A stretch of 64,000 nucleotides of DNA from CAYXFD01 sp964464175 (GCA_964464175.1 CAYXFD010000004.1:1-64000), one strand, 5' to 3'; counted from the stretch's first letter, positions 35,339 through 44,624 are shown. The notes: generated from the sequence alone by a model not told the origin. Numbers and translations: made by a program.

Positions 35339-35971
35339 ATGAATATTGTAATTGAAGCGAGCAAAAGAGAGATTGGAACGAAATCTGATTTAAGCAATCT
35401 CAGAAAGAATGATTTCATTCCCGGAGTTGTTTACGGACCAGGTAGAGAGCCACTTTCTATACAACTTGATAAAAACTTGTTTCTTAAAGAATACAGGAAA
35501 ACTATTGGTGAGTTAGTGATCTTTGTTCTTAAGATTGAGAAAAAGAAGTACCAGACAATTATCAAGGATAAACAGATACATCCTGTAACCAGGGAAATCC
35601 AACATATTGATTTCCTTGAGCTTAGACAGGATTCCAAGATCAGAGTCAACGTGCCTGTTAAGTATATTGGAACACCAGCCGGTGTTAAAGAAGGGGGCGT
35701 TCTGGAGATTATGATCCGGGTGGTTGAAATTTCCTGTTTACCAAAAGATTTGATCGAAGATATCGAGATTGACATTTCGCACTTAGAGATAGGTAAAAGC
35801 GTTCAAATTGGAGACTTGAATTTTGAGAATGCAGAAGTATCCTTATCACCTGATATTTCGTTAGCCATAGTTCATGCACCAAAGGCTTATGAAGAAGAGG
35901 AAGCTGAGGGTGGCAAAGAAGGTGAAGAAGGTACAGAGGAAGAAGGAACAGAGACTGAATCTGAAGAGTAA
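35339..35971 (+). CDS. rplY: Ribosomal protein L25, long (CTC/TL5) form
   Basis: 210 residues. N-terminal 5S-rRNA-binding domain (1-95; NDFIPGVVYGPGREPLSIQL, KDKQIHPVTREIQHIDFLEL), C-terminal TL5 beta domain (about 96-185; VPVKYIGTPAGVKEGGVLE) and a glutamate-rich tail. GGAGGAAAG precedes the ATG. Followed by pth, the usual prs-ctc-pth order. Confidence 0.95.
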   Translation: MNIVIEASKREIGTKSDLSNLRKNDFIPGVVYGPGREPLSIQLDKNLFLKEYRKTIGELVIFVLKIEKKKYQTIIKDKQIHPVTREIQHIDFLELRQDSKIRVNVPVKYIGTPAGVKEGGVLEIMIRVVEISCLPKDLIEDIEIDISHLEIGKSVQIGDLNFENAEVSLSPDISLAIVHAPKAYEEEEAEGGKEGEEGTEEEGTETESEE

Positions 35972-36040
35972 CAGAGAGTTGTCACATTAATCGTGTTATC
36001 ACAAATATTCAGGCGGCTCTTTGTTCCAAATACTCAAGAT

Positions 36041-36643
36041 ATGAAGCTTATTGTTGGATTAGGTAATCCCGGTAAAGAATACAGCCAAACCAGACATAAT
36101 ATTGGCTTTATGATCCTGGACAAAGTTGTTGAAAAGAGGAAAATAAAGTGGCACCGTGATAGGCTTTATCATCATACGGAAGCTGATGGAGCTGTATTTC
36201 TTAAACCCAAGACCTTTATGAATCTCAGTGGAACAGCTGTTGCGAAAATAAAAAACAGAAAATCGGTTTCATCAATACTGGTTGTCTATGATGACATCTA
36301 CCTTCCCCTTGGTGAATTAAGAATAAGGGAGAAAGGGTCGGATGGTGGACATAAGGGAGTTAAGTCTATTATTAGTTCTACCGGTGATTCGGGTTTTGTC
36401 CGATTGAGGGTTGGAATCGGAACTCCTGAGAAAGAGGAATTGTCTGATTATGTACTTGATAATTTTACCCGGGATGAACTGCCGGTCTTAAATAAAACAA
36501 AAGATTTTGCTTGCCTGTTGGTAGAGCAATTTATTACAGGTGATTATAAGGAAATGATAGATTGTTATAGCAAAAACAACTTATCCTATTCCGAAGAGAT
36601 CAGAGAACTCTCGGAATCAAAGTCCAAAGGAGGAACAAAATGA
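36041..36643 (+). CDS. pth: Peptidyl-tRNA hydrolase
   Basis: 200 residues from ATG at 36041 (MKLIVGLGNPGKEYSQTRHN), the usual family start. A GTG at 35993 would add 16 residues that do not match the family. The catalytic His is in TRHNIGF. KPKTFMNLSGTAV, LVVYDDIYLPLGELRIREKG and SDGGHKGVKSI are also conserved. Recycles tRNA from stalled peptidyl-tRNA. Overlaps rpsF by 4 bp (ATGA). Confidence 0.95.
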   Translation: MKLIVGLGNPGKEYSQTRHNIGFMILDKVVEKRKIKWHRDRLYHHTEADGAVFLKPKTFMNLSGTAVAKIKNRKSVSSILVVYDDIYLPLGELRIREKGSDGGHKGVKSIISSTGDSGFVRLRVGIGTPEKEELSDYVLDNFTRDELPVLNKTKDFACLLVEQFITGDYKEMIDCYSKNNLSYSEEIRELSESKSKGGTK

Positions 36644-36930
36644 ACAGATACGAAAGTATGTTAATCTTCAGTCCAGTACTGAAGGAAGATGACCTTAACT
36701 CTGAGAATGATAAGGTTCTCGATTTAGTCAAGAGTTTAGGTGGAGAAGTAATCAAAACCGATATCTGGGGTAAGCGTTCTCTTGCTTATGAAATTGACAG
36801 AAAGAGGGAAGGTTACTATTTTATCAACTATTTTCGCATTGCTACGGAGAAAATAGCGGAACTGGAGAACTATTACAAACTCAATGATAACATTCTTCGT
36901 TACAATGTCTTAAGGAATGATGAGGAGTAA
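36640..36930 (+). CDS. rpsF: Ribosomal protein S6
   Basis: 96 residues. Starts MNRYESMLIFSPVL and includes WGKRSLAYEIDRKREGYYF. Forms a dimer with S18 on the 30S platform. The S6:S18 autoregulatory leader of other bacteria would have to lie inside pth here, and I did not find it. Confidence 0.95.
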   Translation: MNRYESMLIFSPVLKEDDLNSENDKVLDLVKSLGGEVIKTDIWGKRSLAYEIDRKREGYYFINYFRIATEKIAELENYYKLNDNILRYNVLRNDEE

Positions 36931-36937
36931 ATGAGTT

Positions 36938-37384
36938 ATGGCACAAGAGATTAAGTTTCCCCGCCTGAATTCTGTTATCGTAAGCGGTCATCTAACCAGA
37001 GATGTAGAATTACGTTACACCCCCAAGGGAACACCGGTCGCAAAAATAGGTATAGCCTTCAACCGTGTGTATAAAAATGCTGAAGGGACTTGGACCGAAG
37101 AATCAAATTTTCTTGATGTAAGTTCATGGGGTAAACAAGCCGAATTATGTTCCGAGAGACTCCACAAAGGGAGTCCGGTTATCATTGAAGGTTATATCAA
37201 GACCTCATTTTACAACGATAAGGAAAATCAGCAGCGTAAGTTTGTGGAGATAGTGGCTACTAAATTCCATTTTTTAGAGAAAAGTGAATCTACTTACGAA
37301 GGTTCACCCTCTTCAGAACCGGCAAAAGGATATAATGTCGAGGACAACGATCAGAATGTTACCGATGATGATGTACCTTTCTAA
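36938..37384 (+). CDS. ssb: Single-stranded DNA-binding protein
   Basis: 148 residues. OB fold (about 10-112) with NSVIVSGHLTRDVELRYTPK, NRVYKNAEGTW and NFLDVSSWGKQAELC. A disordered linker follows, then an acidic tip DDDVPF that recruits replication and repair partners. Between rpsF and rpsR as in many bacteria. A 209-bp spacer follows. Confidence 0.96.
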   Translation: MAQEIKFPRLNSVIVSGHLTRDVELRYTPKGTPVAKIGIAFNRVYKNAEGTWTEESNFLDVSSWGKQAELCSERLHKGSPVIIEGYIKTSFYNDKENQQRKFVEIVATKFHFLEKSESTYEGSPSSEPAKGYNVEDNDQNVTDDDVPF

Positions 37385-37488
37385 TCAATCCTGGTAGAAG
37401 TTATTTTCGAACTTACTCACCTGCTCTCATGAATTAGCTGTAAGAGTATTTACGAGCAGTTGAGATTGGAATTTGGTGTTTAAAAGGC

Positions 37489-37522
37489 TTCAGATTAAAC
37501 AGAGAATCTCTCTTAAACTGAA
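37489..37522 (+). promoter_or_regulatory. Imperfect hairpin in the ssb-rpsR spacer
   Basis: TTCAG-A-TTAA (37489..37498) pairs with TTAA-A-CTGAA (37513..37522) with one A-A mismatch, and GAGA/TCTC can pair inside. It lies about 70 bp before rpsR. No T tract follows. The purpose is unknown. Confidence 0.25.
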
Positions 37523-37593
37523 TTTTGCCTGAGACATTATTAATTTTAACATATTATGGGTAGTTAGCCCGAAAATTTAAGGAGAAAAGGATA

Positions 37594-37830
37594 ATGAGTT
37601 TTGACCCCTCAAGAAAGAAGTTTTATAGAAGGAAGGTCTGTGCCTTCTGTCAAAATAAAGAGATAGAGCTGGATTATAAAAATGTTGATACATTGAGGCG
37701 TTTTATTGCTGAAAGCGGAAAGATCGAACCGATGAGATTGACAGGAACCTGTAACAAGCATCAAAGAAGATTGACCAAGGAGATCAAGAAAGCAAGAATA
37801 ATGGCATTATTGCCTTTTACTACAGATTAG
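37594..37830 (+). CDS. rpsR: Ribosomal protein S18, with Cys/His cluster
   Basis: 78 residues. Core IELDYKNVDTLRRFIAESGK and RLTGTCNKHQRRLTKEIKKA is standard. It has VCAFC near the N terminus and C-x2-H in TCNKH, the possible zinc ligands of the C+ form. The stop is followed after 2 bp by the next gene. Confidence 0.96.
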   Translation: MSFDPSRKKFYRRKVCAFCQNKEIELDYKNVDTLRRFIAESGKIEPMRLTGTCNKHQRRLTKEIKKARIMALLPFTTD

Positions 37831-37832
37831 TT

Positions 37833-38687
37833 GTGCTGTTACTCTCTTTAGCTACGCTGTTTATCTCTCTTTTTTCTCCTTTTCTGGGATATATTTTTAT
37901 TGTAGTATTGGGAGGGGAGAGGCTTTTCAATAAGCAGAAGCAAAGATTGCTTTTTTTTGCGATTGTTGTTATCGGTCTGATCAGCTTATATTTGTTCAAG
38001 ACGATAACGGTTCTGGAGATTTCTGATGTACTCGGAAGTGTTATGCTGATTTCGTGGTTCTATATGGTACTCTTGTTAAAAACCGAAGACTATTCTAAGG
38101 CATTATTCTCTGCCTCACTCAGTCAGATTATCTATGGTATTTTCCGCAGCCTGGTTTTCGATGAGATCTATACACAGCGCATTAAAACACTTTTTTCCGG
38201 GTACAAGAATCTAATTGCCGAAGGGATGACCTCTTTCAGCAATGAAAATGGTCAGTTTGAACTGATTCTGGAACAGGTGGAAAAGATAATGCTCGATTAT
38301 CAACCAGCAATATGGACGATCATGATGATTATGGCTGTATATCTTGCTACGCTTTTTTTTGCCCGGAGGCACACGATCGAATGGCATCATTATTATCTGA
38401 AGATACCGTATGTTGCAGTCTATCTTTTGATCTCTGCTTTGTTGCTGGCCATTGTTCCATCTACCCGCCTTTGGGGTCTGAATCTGATTATAATTGTTTT
38501 GACCTTATTTCTATTGCAGGGACTGGCAATCATTGATTACTGGAGCAAGAAGTTCCTTAAGAAAAACCGGTTCATTATGATAGCGGTTATCTTGCTGATG
38601 TTTCTTAACATTTTCTTTGCTTTAATCGTATCTCTTTTAGGCTTGTTAGATAATTGGCTTGACACCAGAAAAATCAATCATATATAG
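37833..38687 (+). CDS. DUF2232/YybS-like membrane protein
   Basis: 284 residues, about eight hydrophobic segments and little else. The GTG start is 2 bp after rpsR. A YybS-like (DUF2232) membrane protein between rpsR and rplI is a common arrangement, and both the length and hydrophobic layout fit. The function of the family is unknown. The assignment rests more on position than on motifs. Confidence 0.7.
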   Translation: MLLLSLATLFISLFSPFLGYIFIVVLGGERLFNKQKQRLLFFAIVVIGLISLYLFKTITVLEISDVLGSVMLISWFYMVLLLKTEDYSKALFSASLSQIIYGIFRSLVFDEIYTQRIKTLFSGYKNLIAEGMTSFSNENGQFELILEQVEKIMLDYQPAIWTIMMIMAVYLATLFFARRHTIEWHHYYLKIPYVAVYLLISALLLAIVPSTRLWGLNLIIIVLTLFLLQGLAIIDYWSKKFLKKNRFIMIAVILLMFLNIFFALIVSLLGLLDNWLDTRKINHI

Positions 38688-38816
38688 GAAATACTTAAAA
38701 ATTAGGTCATATCGCATATTCTGACTTAATAGATCAGAGAGTGATTTGGTGCTGGAAATTGAGGTTTTATGGCTGAGGAGGAACAGAATAGTTCTTTCTC
38801 TTGAATTGTTTACCGG

Positions 38817-38834
38817 GTAACCTGAAAAGGTTGC
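38817..38834 (+). promoter_or_regulatory. Small hairpin with GAAA loop before rplI
   Basis: GTAACCT, GAAA, AGGTTGC: a 7-bp stem with one G-T pair closed by a GNRA-type tetraloop, 40 bp before the rplI start. It could be a protein-binding leader element for L9 expression. A short frame upstream (ATG at 38769, MAEEEQNSSFS) is too small to support. Confidence 0.3.
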
Positions 38835-38873
38835 TGCATGATAATGATACAAAAAGATATATAAGGAGGCTCC

Positions 38874-39320
38874 GTGAGAGTTATTTTATTAGAGAGTATA
38901 GAAAAGCTTGGTGTTGCCGGGTCAGTGGTTAAGGTTGCTGATGGTTATGCCAGAAATTTCCTGATCCCCAGAAACCTGGTGGTGATGGCAAATAAAAAGA
39001 ATCTCAAACAGATTGAGACTATCAAGCAAGAAGCAGAGAAGAAGGAGTTGGCAGCTCAGAACGCCCTAAAAGCTTTAGCAATGGAGATAGAGGGTACAGA
39101 GCTTAATTTCAAAAGAAAAGCAGATGAAAATGATCATCTTTACGGTTCAGTGTCAGATGTGGATATTGTCCACGAACTGCAAAAGAAAAACTTTGAGATA
39201 CACAAAAACATGATCAGGGGAGAAAAGCATTTCAAAGAGCTTGGAACATTTGATGTAACAATACATCTTACAAGTGATATCACCACAAACGTTAAGATTT
39301 TCATCGAAAAGGAAGAATAG
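38874..39320 (+). CDS. rplI: Ribosomal protein L9
   Basis: 148 residues. GTG start with AAGGAGG upstream. N-domain VILLESIEKLGVAGSVVKVA and GYARNFLIPRNLV are followed by the long helix and a C-domain. Projects from the L1 stalk base. Last ribosomal protein of this cluster. Confidence 0.96.
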   Translation: MRVILLESIEKLGVAGSVVKVADGYARNFLIPRNLVVMANKKNLKQIETIKQEAEKKELAAQNALKALAMEIEGTELNFKRKADENDHLYGSVSDVDIVHELQKKNFEIHKNMIRGEKHFKELGTFDVTIHLTSDITTNVKIFIEKEE

Positions 39321-39336
39321 AAGGGGGCGAAGGATT

Positions 39337-39891
39337 ATGAAAGAGTTGTTTTCGAAGATTGTCAAAGTATTGGGTTGGCTTATCCTGTTAGCTGCATTTG
39401 CATCGATAGGTTTTGCTTCTGACAAGCCTGGTCTGATGGTTCCTCTGTTTTTTGTTTTCTTTGTCGTCGTGTTTACTCTTGTTTTGTTATTCAACATTCG
39501 TCGACAAAAGCAAAAAGAGGTTAATCCCGTTGTAGTAGATACGATCAAGAAAGCCTTTGGTCTGATTCTTTTGCTGTTGAGCATTTTGATGCCCTATTTT
39601 TTCTTCAAAGATGCCGGATTTTCATCTATGATCTTCATTCTTCTCTCTGTTATTGTTATAGCCCTGGTAGTTTTAACAATAATTGCAGTGAGGTTGATCA
39701 ACAGTAAAAGCCTTGTTCAATCCTTAGCCGGATACGTATTATTGATTATTGTATGTTCGGTGCCGGCAATTGTTATGATCCAGCACGACAGAACCTATCA
39801 CGCTTTAGGTGGAGCTTATTACGCAGCATTGGTAATAAGTGTCTTAGCCTGGACAGGGATAAGTACTCTCGGAAAATACATCAAGATCTGA
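39337..39891 (+). CDS. Unknown integral membrane protein
   Basis: 184 residues with about six hydrophobic helices (near 10-25, 32-50, 68-85, 95-118, 128-148, 160-178) and no motif that I recognise. The frame runs back to 39274 inside rplI, but the ATG at 39337, with GGGGGCGAAGG upstream, is the likely start. It is followed by the DUF721 gene after 1 bp, so the two are probably cotranscribed. Confidence 0.75.
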   Translation: MKELFSKIVKVLGWLILLAAFASIGFASDKPGLMVPLFFVFFVVVFTLVLLFNIRRQKQKEVNPVVVDTIKKAFGLILLLLSILMPYFFFKDAGFSSMIFILLSVIVIALVVLTIIAVRLINSKSLVQSLAGYVLLIIVCSVPAIVMIQHDRTYHALGGAYYAALVISVLAWTGISTLGKYIKI

Positions 39892-39892
39892 G

Positions 39893-40195
39893 ATGGCTTT
39901 TGTTAAGCTTGATACTCCCCTGCATAATCTCCTGCTCAAGATTTTGGGAGAAAGCAGTAAGGAATATATTAGGCTCTCTTTGAACTGGAGTGCTATTGTT
40001 GGTGAATATCTTGCCTGTAACTCCTACGTTACAAGCATTGAAGACAAAACCCTGTTTATCGGTGTGTCCAATGGAGTTGTCCGGCAGGAGCTGAGTCTCT
40101 TAAAAAAAGAGTTACTGAAAAAGATTAGCAAAGAGCTAAAAATAAAACTAAAAGATATTGTCTTGTATGTTAAAGATGATGCTGTAAAGAACTAA
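39893..40195 (+). CDS. DciA-like (DUF721) protein
   Basis: 100 residues. The pattern W-x-x-IVG-x-x-L (LNWSAIVGEYLACNSYV), then LFIGVSNGVVRQELSLLK, matches the DUF721/DciA family, whose member DciA helps load the replicative helicase in many bacteria lacking DnaC. It is short but covers the whole conserved domain. The neighbours do not add evidence. The helicase role is inferred from family only. Confidence 0.75.
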   Translation: MAFVKLDTPLHNLLLKILGESSKEYIRLSLNWSAIVGEYLACNSYVTSIEDKTLFIGVSNGVVRQELSLLKKELLKKISKELKIKLKDIVLYVKDDAVKN

Positions 40196-40209
40196 AAGAG
40201 TGTACATAA

Positions 40210-40854
40210 GTGAAAATTGCACCATCAATATTAGCCGCTGATCTGGCAGATATTGCCAGTGAATTAGAGAAATTAGCCCATGCAGGAGCTGATTTAATTC
40301 ATCTTGACGTGATGGACGGGCATTATGTCCCTAATTTAACCTTTGGGATACCGGTCATTAAACGTATTGCTGAGCTGACTAAACTCCCCTTAGATGTGCA
40401 TTTGATGGTTCTAAATCCGGAAGCTTATCTTGATACCCTGGCTGCTTTAGAGGTCAGTTATATCTCGTATCATCCTGAAACCGTACATCATAACCACCGC
40501 TTTATTCAGCGCATCAAAGAAAAAGGCATAAAGGTAGGATGGGCAATTAATCCAGCTGTGGCTGTCAACATTATCGAACCTGTGATCGCCGACCTTGATT
40601 TTGTCTTGCTGATGAGCGTGAATCCCGGTTTTAGCGGTCAGACCTTTATTCCCTCGGTCTTTGAGAAGATAAAAAAAGTGAAAGCAATCACCAAGAACAG
40701 AGTTGATTTCGAGATTGAAGTAGATGGTGGGGTAAACGGAGAAAACGCCCCGCAGTTAAGCAGTTTGGGGGCCGACATACTTGTTGCCGGATCCTATATC
40801 TTAAATTCAGAAAGCTATTCCTCTGCTATCAGGAGTTTACGTCATGTTAAATGA
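40210..40854 (+). CDS. rpe: Ribulose-phosphate 3-epimerase
   Basis: 214 residues, TIM barrel. Interconverts ribulose 5-phosphate and xylulose 5-phosphate in the pentose phosphate pathway. GTG start (VKIAPSILAADLADI). Metal and catalytic residues lie in HLDVMDGHYVPNLTFG, DVHLMV, MSVNPGFSGQTF and EVDGGVNGENA. Overlaps ffh by 11 bp. Confidence 0.96.
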   Translation: MKIAPSILAADLADIASELEKLAHAGADLIHLDVMDGHYVPNLTFGIPVIKRIAELTKLPLDVHLMVLNPEAYLDTLAALEVSYISYHPETVHHNHRFIQRIKEKGIKVGWAINPAVAVNIIEPVIADLDFVLLMSVNPGFSGQTFIPSVFEKIKKVKAITKNRVDFEIEVDGGVNGENAPQLSSLGADILVAGSYILNSESYSSAIRSLRHVK

Positions 40855-42166
40855 TCTAACTTCCCGGATGGAAAGCATCATAAAGAAGCTCAGGGGACAG
40901 GGAAAACTGAGTGAAGAGAATATCAAAGAAACGATGCGGGAAATCCGGCGTGCCCTTCTGGAAGCAGATGTCAATTTTAAGGTAGTAAAAGATTTTATAA
41001 ATCGGGTTCAGGCAAAAGCGATCGGAGTGGAGGTAATGAAAAGCCTCTCTCCCGGACAACAACTGGTTAAGATAGTCCATGAAGAGCTAATTGAACTTAT
41101 GGGAAAGGAAAAATTCGTTTTAAAGACCTACGATAACAAGCTTACCAAAATAATGCTGGTAGGATTGCAAGGTTCCGGTAAAACGACTTTTTGCATTAAG
41201 CTGGCAAACAATCTCAGAAAAAAGGGGGCTAAGCCTGTTTTAGCTGCCTGTGATATACACAGACCGGCAGCTGTGCAACAACTTCAGACTCTCGGTAAAC
41301 AATTAGACATACCGGTCATCTATGATGAAAGTAACAACGTAAGCCGGATTGCCGAACGAAGCCTTTCTTATGCCGATGAAGAGATGAAAAATCTTCTGAT
41401 ATTCGACACCGCAGGGAGAATGCATCTTGATGAACAGATGATGAATGAAGTGGTTGACTTGAAAAAGCAGGTAAAACCCGATTATATCTTCTTTGTAGCT
41501 GATGCCATGACCGGGCAGGATGCGGTTAATGTTGCGACTGAATTTAACCGTCAATTAGAGTTTAATGCAGTCATTTTGACTAAACTGGATGGTGACACCC
41601 GGGGTGGGGCAGCATTGTCGATCAAAGCAGTTACTGAGAAACCGGTCGCCTTCGTGGGTACCGGAGAGAAAGCTTCTGATATTGAAGAGTTTCATTCCGA
41701 AAGGATGGCTTCCCGCATTCTGGGAATGGGTGACATTCTCTCTCTGATCGAGAAAGCAGAGGCGTCTCTTGATGCGGAAAAGGCTGAAGAGCTGACAAAA
41801 AGATTACAAAAGAATCTTTTTACTTTGAGCGATTTCTATGACCAGTTGCAACAACTTAAAAAGATGGGTTCGATGCAGCAGATCATGCAGATGATTCCCG
41901 GAGTTAATTCCAAGATGCTCGGACAGGCGCAGTTTTCAGAAAATGATATCAAAAGAGTAGAGGCCATTATTTCATCGATGACTGTGAAGGAACGTGAGAA
42001 TCCTGATATCTTAAACGGATCAAGACGGCGAAGAATAGCCTCCGGCAGCGGAACCGACATCCAAAGTGTTAACAGACTGATCAAACAATATGAACAGATG
42101 AAATCAATGCTAAAGCAACTGAACCAAGGTAATATCAAAAAATCAGCATTGAAGTTTATGAAATAA
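40844..42166 (+). CDS. ffh: Signal recognition particle protein Ffh
   Basis: 440 residues. N domain (1-85), GTPase G domain with GLQGSGKTT, DTAGRMHLDEQMM and TKLDGDTRGGAAL, and a methionine-rich M domain (about 300-440; MGSMQQIMQMIPG, RIASGSGT) that binds SRP RNA and signal sequences. Targets membrane proteins to SecY. The start overlaps rpe. Confidence 0.97.
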   Translation: MLNDLTSRMESIIKKLRGQGKLSEENIKETMREIRRALLEADVNFKVVKDFINRVQAKAIGVEVMKSLSPGQQLVKIVHEELIELMGKEKFVLKTYDNKLTKIMLVGLQGSGKTTFCIKLANNLRKKGAKPVLAACDIHRPAAVQQLQTLGKQLDIPVIYDESNNVSRIAERSLSYADEEMKNLLIFDTAGRMHLDEQMMNEVVDLKKQVKPDYIFFVADAMTGQDAVNVATEFNRQLEFNAVILTKLDGDTRGGAALSIKAVTEKPVAFVGTGEKASDIEEFHSERMASRILGMGDILSLIEKAEASLDAEKAEELTKRLQKNLFTLSDFYDQLQQLKKMGSMQQIMQMIPGVNSKMLGQAQFSENDIKRVEAIISSMTVKERENPDILNGSRRRRIASGSGTDIQSVNRLIKQYEQMKSMLKQLNQGNIKKSALKFMK

Positions 42167-42246
42167 ACCTTGACTTTTACAGCGTCCAAAGAAGTTTAGA
42201 CTTCACATTGTAATAAGATGAACGAATACTAACATAAGGAGATTAA

Positions 42247-42567
42247 ATGGTTAGGTTGAGATTGAGAAGAATGGGAGCGAAGAATCAGCCTTTTTACAGA
42301 ATAGTGGCAGTAGATTCCAGATGGAAAAGAGACGGGAAGTATATAGAAGCTTTAGGCTATTATGATCCCAAAACTGAACCATATTTATTGAAACTGGATG
42401 AAGAAAAGGCTATTAAATGGTTGAAAGTTGGTGCCCAACCGTCAGATACTGTCCGTGCCTTGTTAAGAAAGGTCGGCGTATTGAAGAAATTTCATGAAAT
42501 GAAATACATGAAGAAAATGGAAGAATCCGAACAGGAATTGAATCACACTGAAGAAGGAGTTGAGTAA
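42247..42567 (+). CDS. rpsP: Ribosomal protein S16
   Basis: 106 residues, longer than the usual 80-90 because of a charged C-terminal tail (from about 85). Starts MVRLRLRRMGAKNQPFYRIV. TAAGGAG precedes the ATG. The last base overlaps the khpA start (TAATG). First gene of rpsP-khpA-rimM-trmD-SPOUT-rplS. Confidence 0.96.
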   Translation: MVRLRLRRMGAKNQPFYRIVAVDSRWKRDGKYIEALGYYDPKTEPYLLKLDEEKAIKWLKVGAQPSDTVRALLRKVGVLKKFHEMKYMKKMEESEQELNHTEEGVE

Positions 42568-42797
42568 TGAAGGAAATTCTGGAATACATTGCTAAAGCAC
42601 TCGTAGATGATCCGAGTCAGGTAGATGTCCAAGAGATAATTGGTGAGAAAGTAACGATTTATGAATTAAGAGTCTCGAAAGCTGATATTGGTAAAGTTAT
42701 CGGTAAAAGGGGACGCACAGCAGGTGCTTTAAGAACTATCCTTAATGCTGTATCCACCAAGCAGGGTAAAAGAGCGGAATTAGAAATTGTTGAGTAG
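42567..42797 (+). CDS. khpA: KH-domain RNA-binding protein KhpA
   Basis: 76 residues, a single KH domain with the GxxG loop in DIGKVIGKRGRTAGALRTIL. In Gram-positive bacteria KhpA works with KhpB in RNA-based regulation; the position between rpsP and rimM is conserved. It overlaps both neighbours by one base (TAATG at rpsP, TAGTG at rimM). Confidence 0.93.
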   Translation: MKEILEYIAKALVDDPSQVDVQEIIGEKVTIYELRVSKADIGKVIGKRGRTAGALRTILNAVSTKQGKRAELEIVE

Positions 42798-43351
42798 TGA
42801 GCTCTCAGAACAATTCAGGTAACCAGACTAAAGTTTGGCAGGATCTGATTAAAATCGGCAGGTTCGGATATAATTTCCAATCTGACGGTAGATTTGAGCT
42901 GCGAGTTAACAACAGTTTTCAAGATAGTTTACTAAACTTGAATGAATTCTTTCTTCTAATTGATGAAGAAAAAGTTCGCTTCGCGACCGTTACTGAGTTA
43001 AAACTGAGTGGATATCGCTTAACCGGTAGATTCAGAGATTCTGCCCTGGTCGTTGAGTTAAAAAAGGCTAAGAAAGTCTGGTTTGCTATCGATCAAGAAA
43101 CATATGACGCTCAGGTACTGCCCTCAAATAAGCTGATTGGTCTTGCTCTCTTTTTTGATGAGAAGAAGATTGGAGTCATCAGTGAAGTATTCGACAATGG
43201 TGCCCATGATGTTCTGGTAGTTACTCTCGACGAAGATGGAAAGAATTTTATGATTCCCGATGTATCAGAATTCGTTACCGAGATTGATCATACGAATCAC
43301 AGAGTACTTGCCCATAATATCCAGCAGCTGATTGATTTAAAAGAAGAATAG
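42797..43351 (+). CDS. rimM: Ribosome maturation factor RimM
   Basis: 184 residues. GTG start overlapping the khpA stop. The usual IGRFGYNFQSDGRFELRV replaces the classic GRIxxxHGxxGE segment, so the N-terminal barrel is rather divergent. The C-terminal PRC barrel (about 105-180) has LIGLALFFDEKKIGVISEVF and ends in FVTEID. Binds S19 during 30S head maturation. Its position before trmD supports the call. Confidence 0.85.
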   Translation: MSSQNNSGNQTKVWQDLIKIGRFGYNFQSDGRFELRVNNSFQDSLLNLNEFFLLIDEEKVRFATVTELKLSGYRLTGRFRDSALVVELKKAKKVWFAIDQETYDAQVLPSNKLIGLALFFDEKKIGVISEVFDNGAHDVLVVTLDEDGKNFMIPDVSEFVTEIDHTNHRVLAHNIQQLIDLKEE

Positions 43352-43353
43352 TC

Positions 43354-44034
43354 ATGAAAATTGATGTTCTCACCCTATTCCCCGAATTGTTTAACAGCTT
43401 TCTGGAACACGGAATAGTTTTTCGTGCCAGAGAAAAAGGTTTGCTGGATATACAGCTCCATAATATCAGGGACTATGCAACCGACAAACACCATCAGGTA
43501 GATGATTATCCCTTTGGGGGCGGGGCTGGTATGGTAATGAAACCGGAACCACTCTTTAGGGCTATTACTTCTCTTCTTCAAAATGAAAAGCTGCCGGTGA
43601 TCTATTTTTCTCCTCAGGGAAGATTACTGAACCAGGATATCGTTTCAAGATATAAGGAGAAAGAGAGGGTTATTTTTCTCTGTGGTCATTACAAAGAGAT
43701 CGATCATCGGATCAGAGAGATGCTGGTTACGGATGAGATTTCTATTGGAGATTATGTCTTATCCGGAGGTGAAGTGCCGGCTATGGTTATGATCGATGCC
43801 GTTTCACGGCTCATAGACGGAGTCATTGGCGATATCGAATCGGCGATGACAGATTCTCATCAGGACCGCTGTTTAGGAACTCCTCATTACACGAGACCTT
43901 ATGAGTTTATGGGTAGAACCGTACCGGATGTTTTGATCTCCGGACATCACAAAGAGATAGAGAAGTGGCGAAAAAAGCAGGCAATGGATCTGACAATGAA
44001 AAGGAGACCCGATTTATATCATGGCAAAAGCTAA
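43354..44034 (+). CDS. trmD: tRNA (guanine-37-N1)-methyltransferase
   Basis: 226 residues. SPOUT enzyme that methylates G37 and prevents frameshifting. MKIDVLTLFPELFNSFLEHG, YPFGGGAGMVMKPEP, the knot region ISIGDYVLSGGEVPAMVMID and DSHQDRCLGTPHYTRP are clear. Shorter than E. coli TrmD because the C-terminal helical domain is trimmed. Overlaps the next gene by 14 bp. Confidence 0.97.
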   Translation: MKIDVLTLFPELFNSFLEHGIVFRAREKGLLDIQLHNIRDYATDKHHQVDDYPFGGGAGMVMKPEPLFRAITSLLQNEKLPVIYFSPQGRLLNQDIVSRYKEKERVIFLCGHYKEIDHRIREMLVTDEISIGDYVLSGGEVPAMVMIDAVSRLIDGVIGDIESAMTDSHQDRCLGTPHYTRPYEFMGRTVPDVLISGHHKEIEKWRKKQAMDLTMKRRPDLYHGKS

Positions 44035-44602
44035 TATCTACGTTGGGTTGGTTCATTATCCGGTCTATAATAAACAACAAGAGGTGGTTACTACCTCGAT
44101 AACCAATCTGGATGTTCACGACATCGCCAGAACCTGTATGACTTTCGGGGTAAGTAGTTATTTGATAATTAATCCCTTGTTGAGTCAGAGAGATCTCTAT
44201 CGCAAGATTATCTCCTTCTGGCAGAGTGATACCGGTAAAAAATACCAGGTTGACCGGGCAGCCGCTTTGGAGAATATTTTATTTTTCAGTACGCTTGAAG
44301 AAGCAAAAGAATTTATAAAAAACCAGGAAGGATTTGAACCTGTAGTTATTACTACCACAGCTAAAGAGAGAAAAGATCAAACCGAAATTGAGGATTTTTT
44401 ATCCTTTAAAGAAAGTAGTCGTCCGATGCTATTAGTTTTCGGAACGGGTTACGGGTTAGCAGAGGAATTACACGCTGCAGCTGACTATGTCTTAGAACCG
44501 GTTTGGGGAATTTCCGATTACAATCATCTCTCGGTACGAAGTGCTGTGGCAATAATTCTGGATAGAATACTTCCGAAAAATAAAGAATGCGCGGGTAATT
44601 AG
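44021..44602 (+). CDS. SPOUT-type RNA methyltransferase next to trmD
   Basis: 193 residues. NIYVGLVHYPVYNKQQEVV, LDVHDIARTCMTFGVSSYLI and VFGTGYGLAEELH match a SAM-dependent RNA methyltransferase family (Pfam Methyltrn_RNA_4) often encoded next to trmD. The last of these is the SAM-binding knot loop. The RNA target is unknown. The start overlaps the end of trmD without its own ribosome binding site. Confidence 0.85.
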   Translation: MAKANIYVGLVHYPVYNKQQEVVTTSITNLDVHDIARTCMTFGVSSYLIINPLLSQRDLYRKIISFWQSDTGKKYQVDRAAALENILFFSTLEEAKEFIKNQEGFEPVVITTTAKERKDQTEIEDFLSFKESSRPMLLVFGTGYGLAEELHAAADYVLEPVWGISDYNHLSVRSAVAIILDRILPKNKECAGN

Positions 44603-44624
44603 CAAATTACCCCGGGAGGAAAAG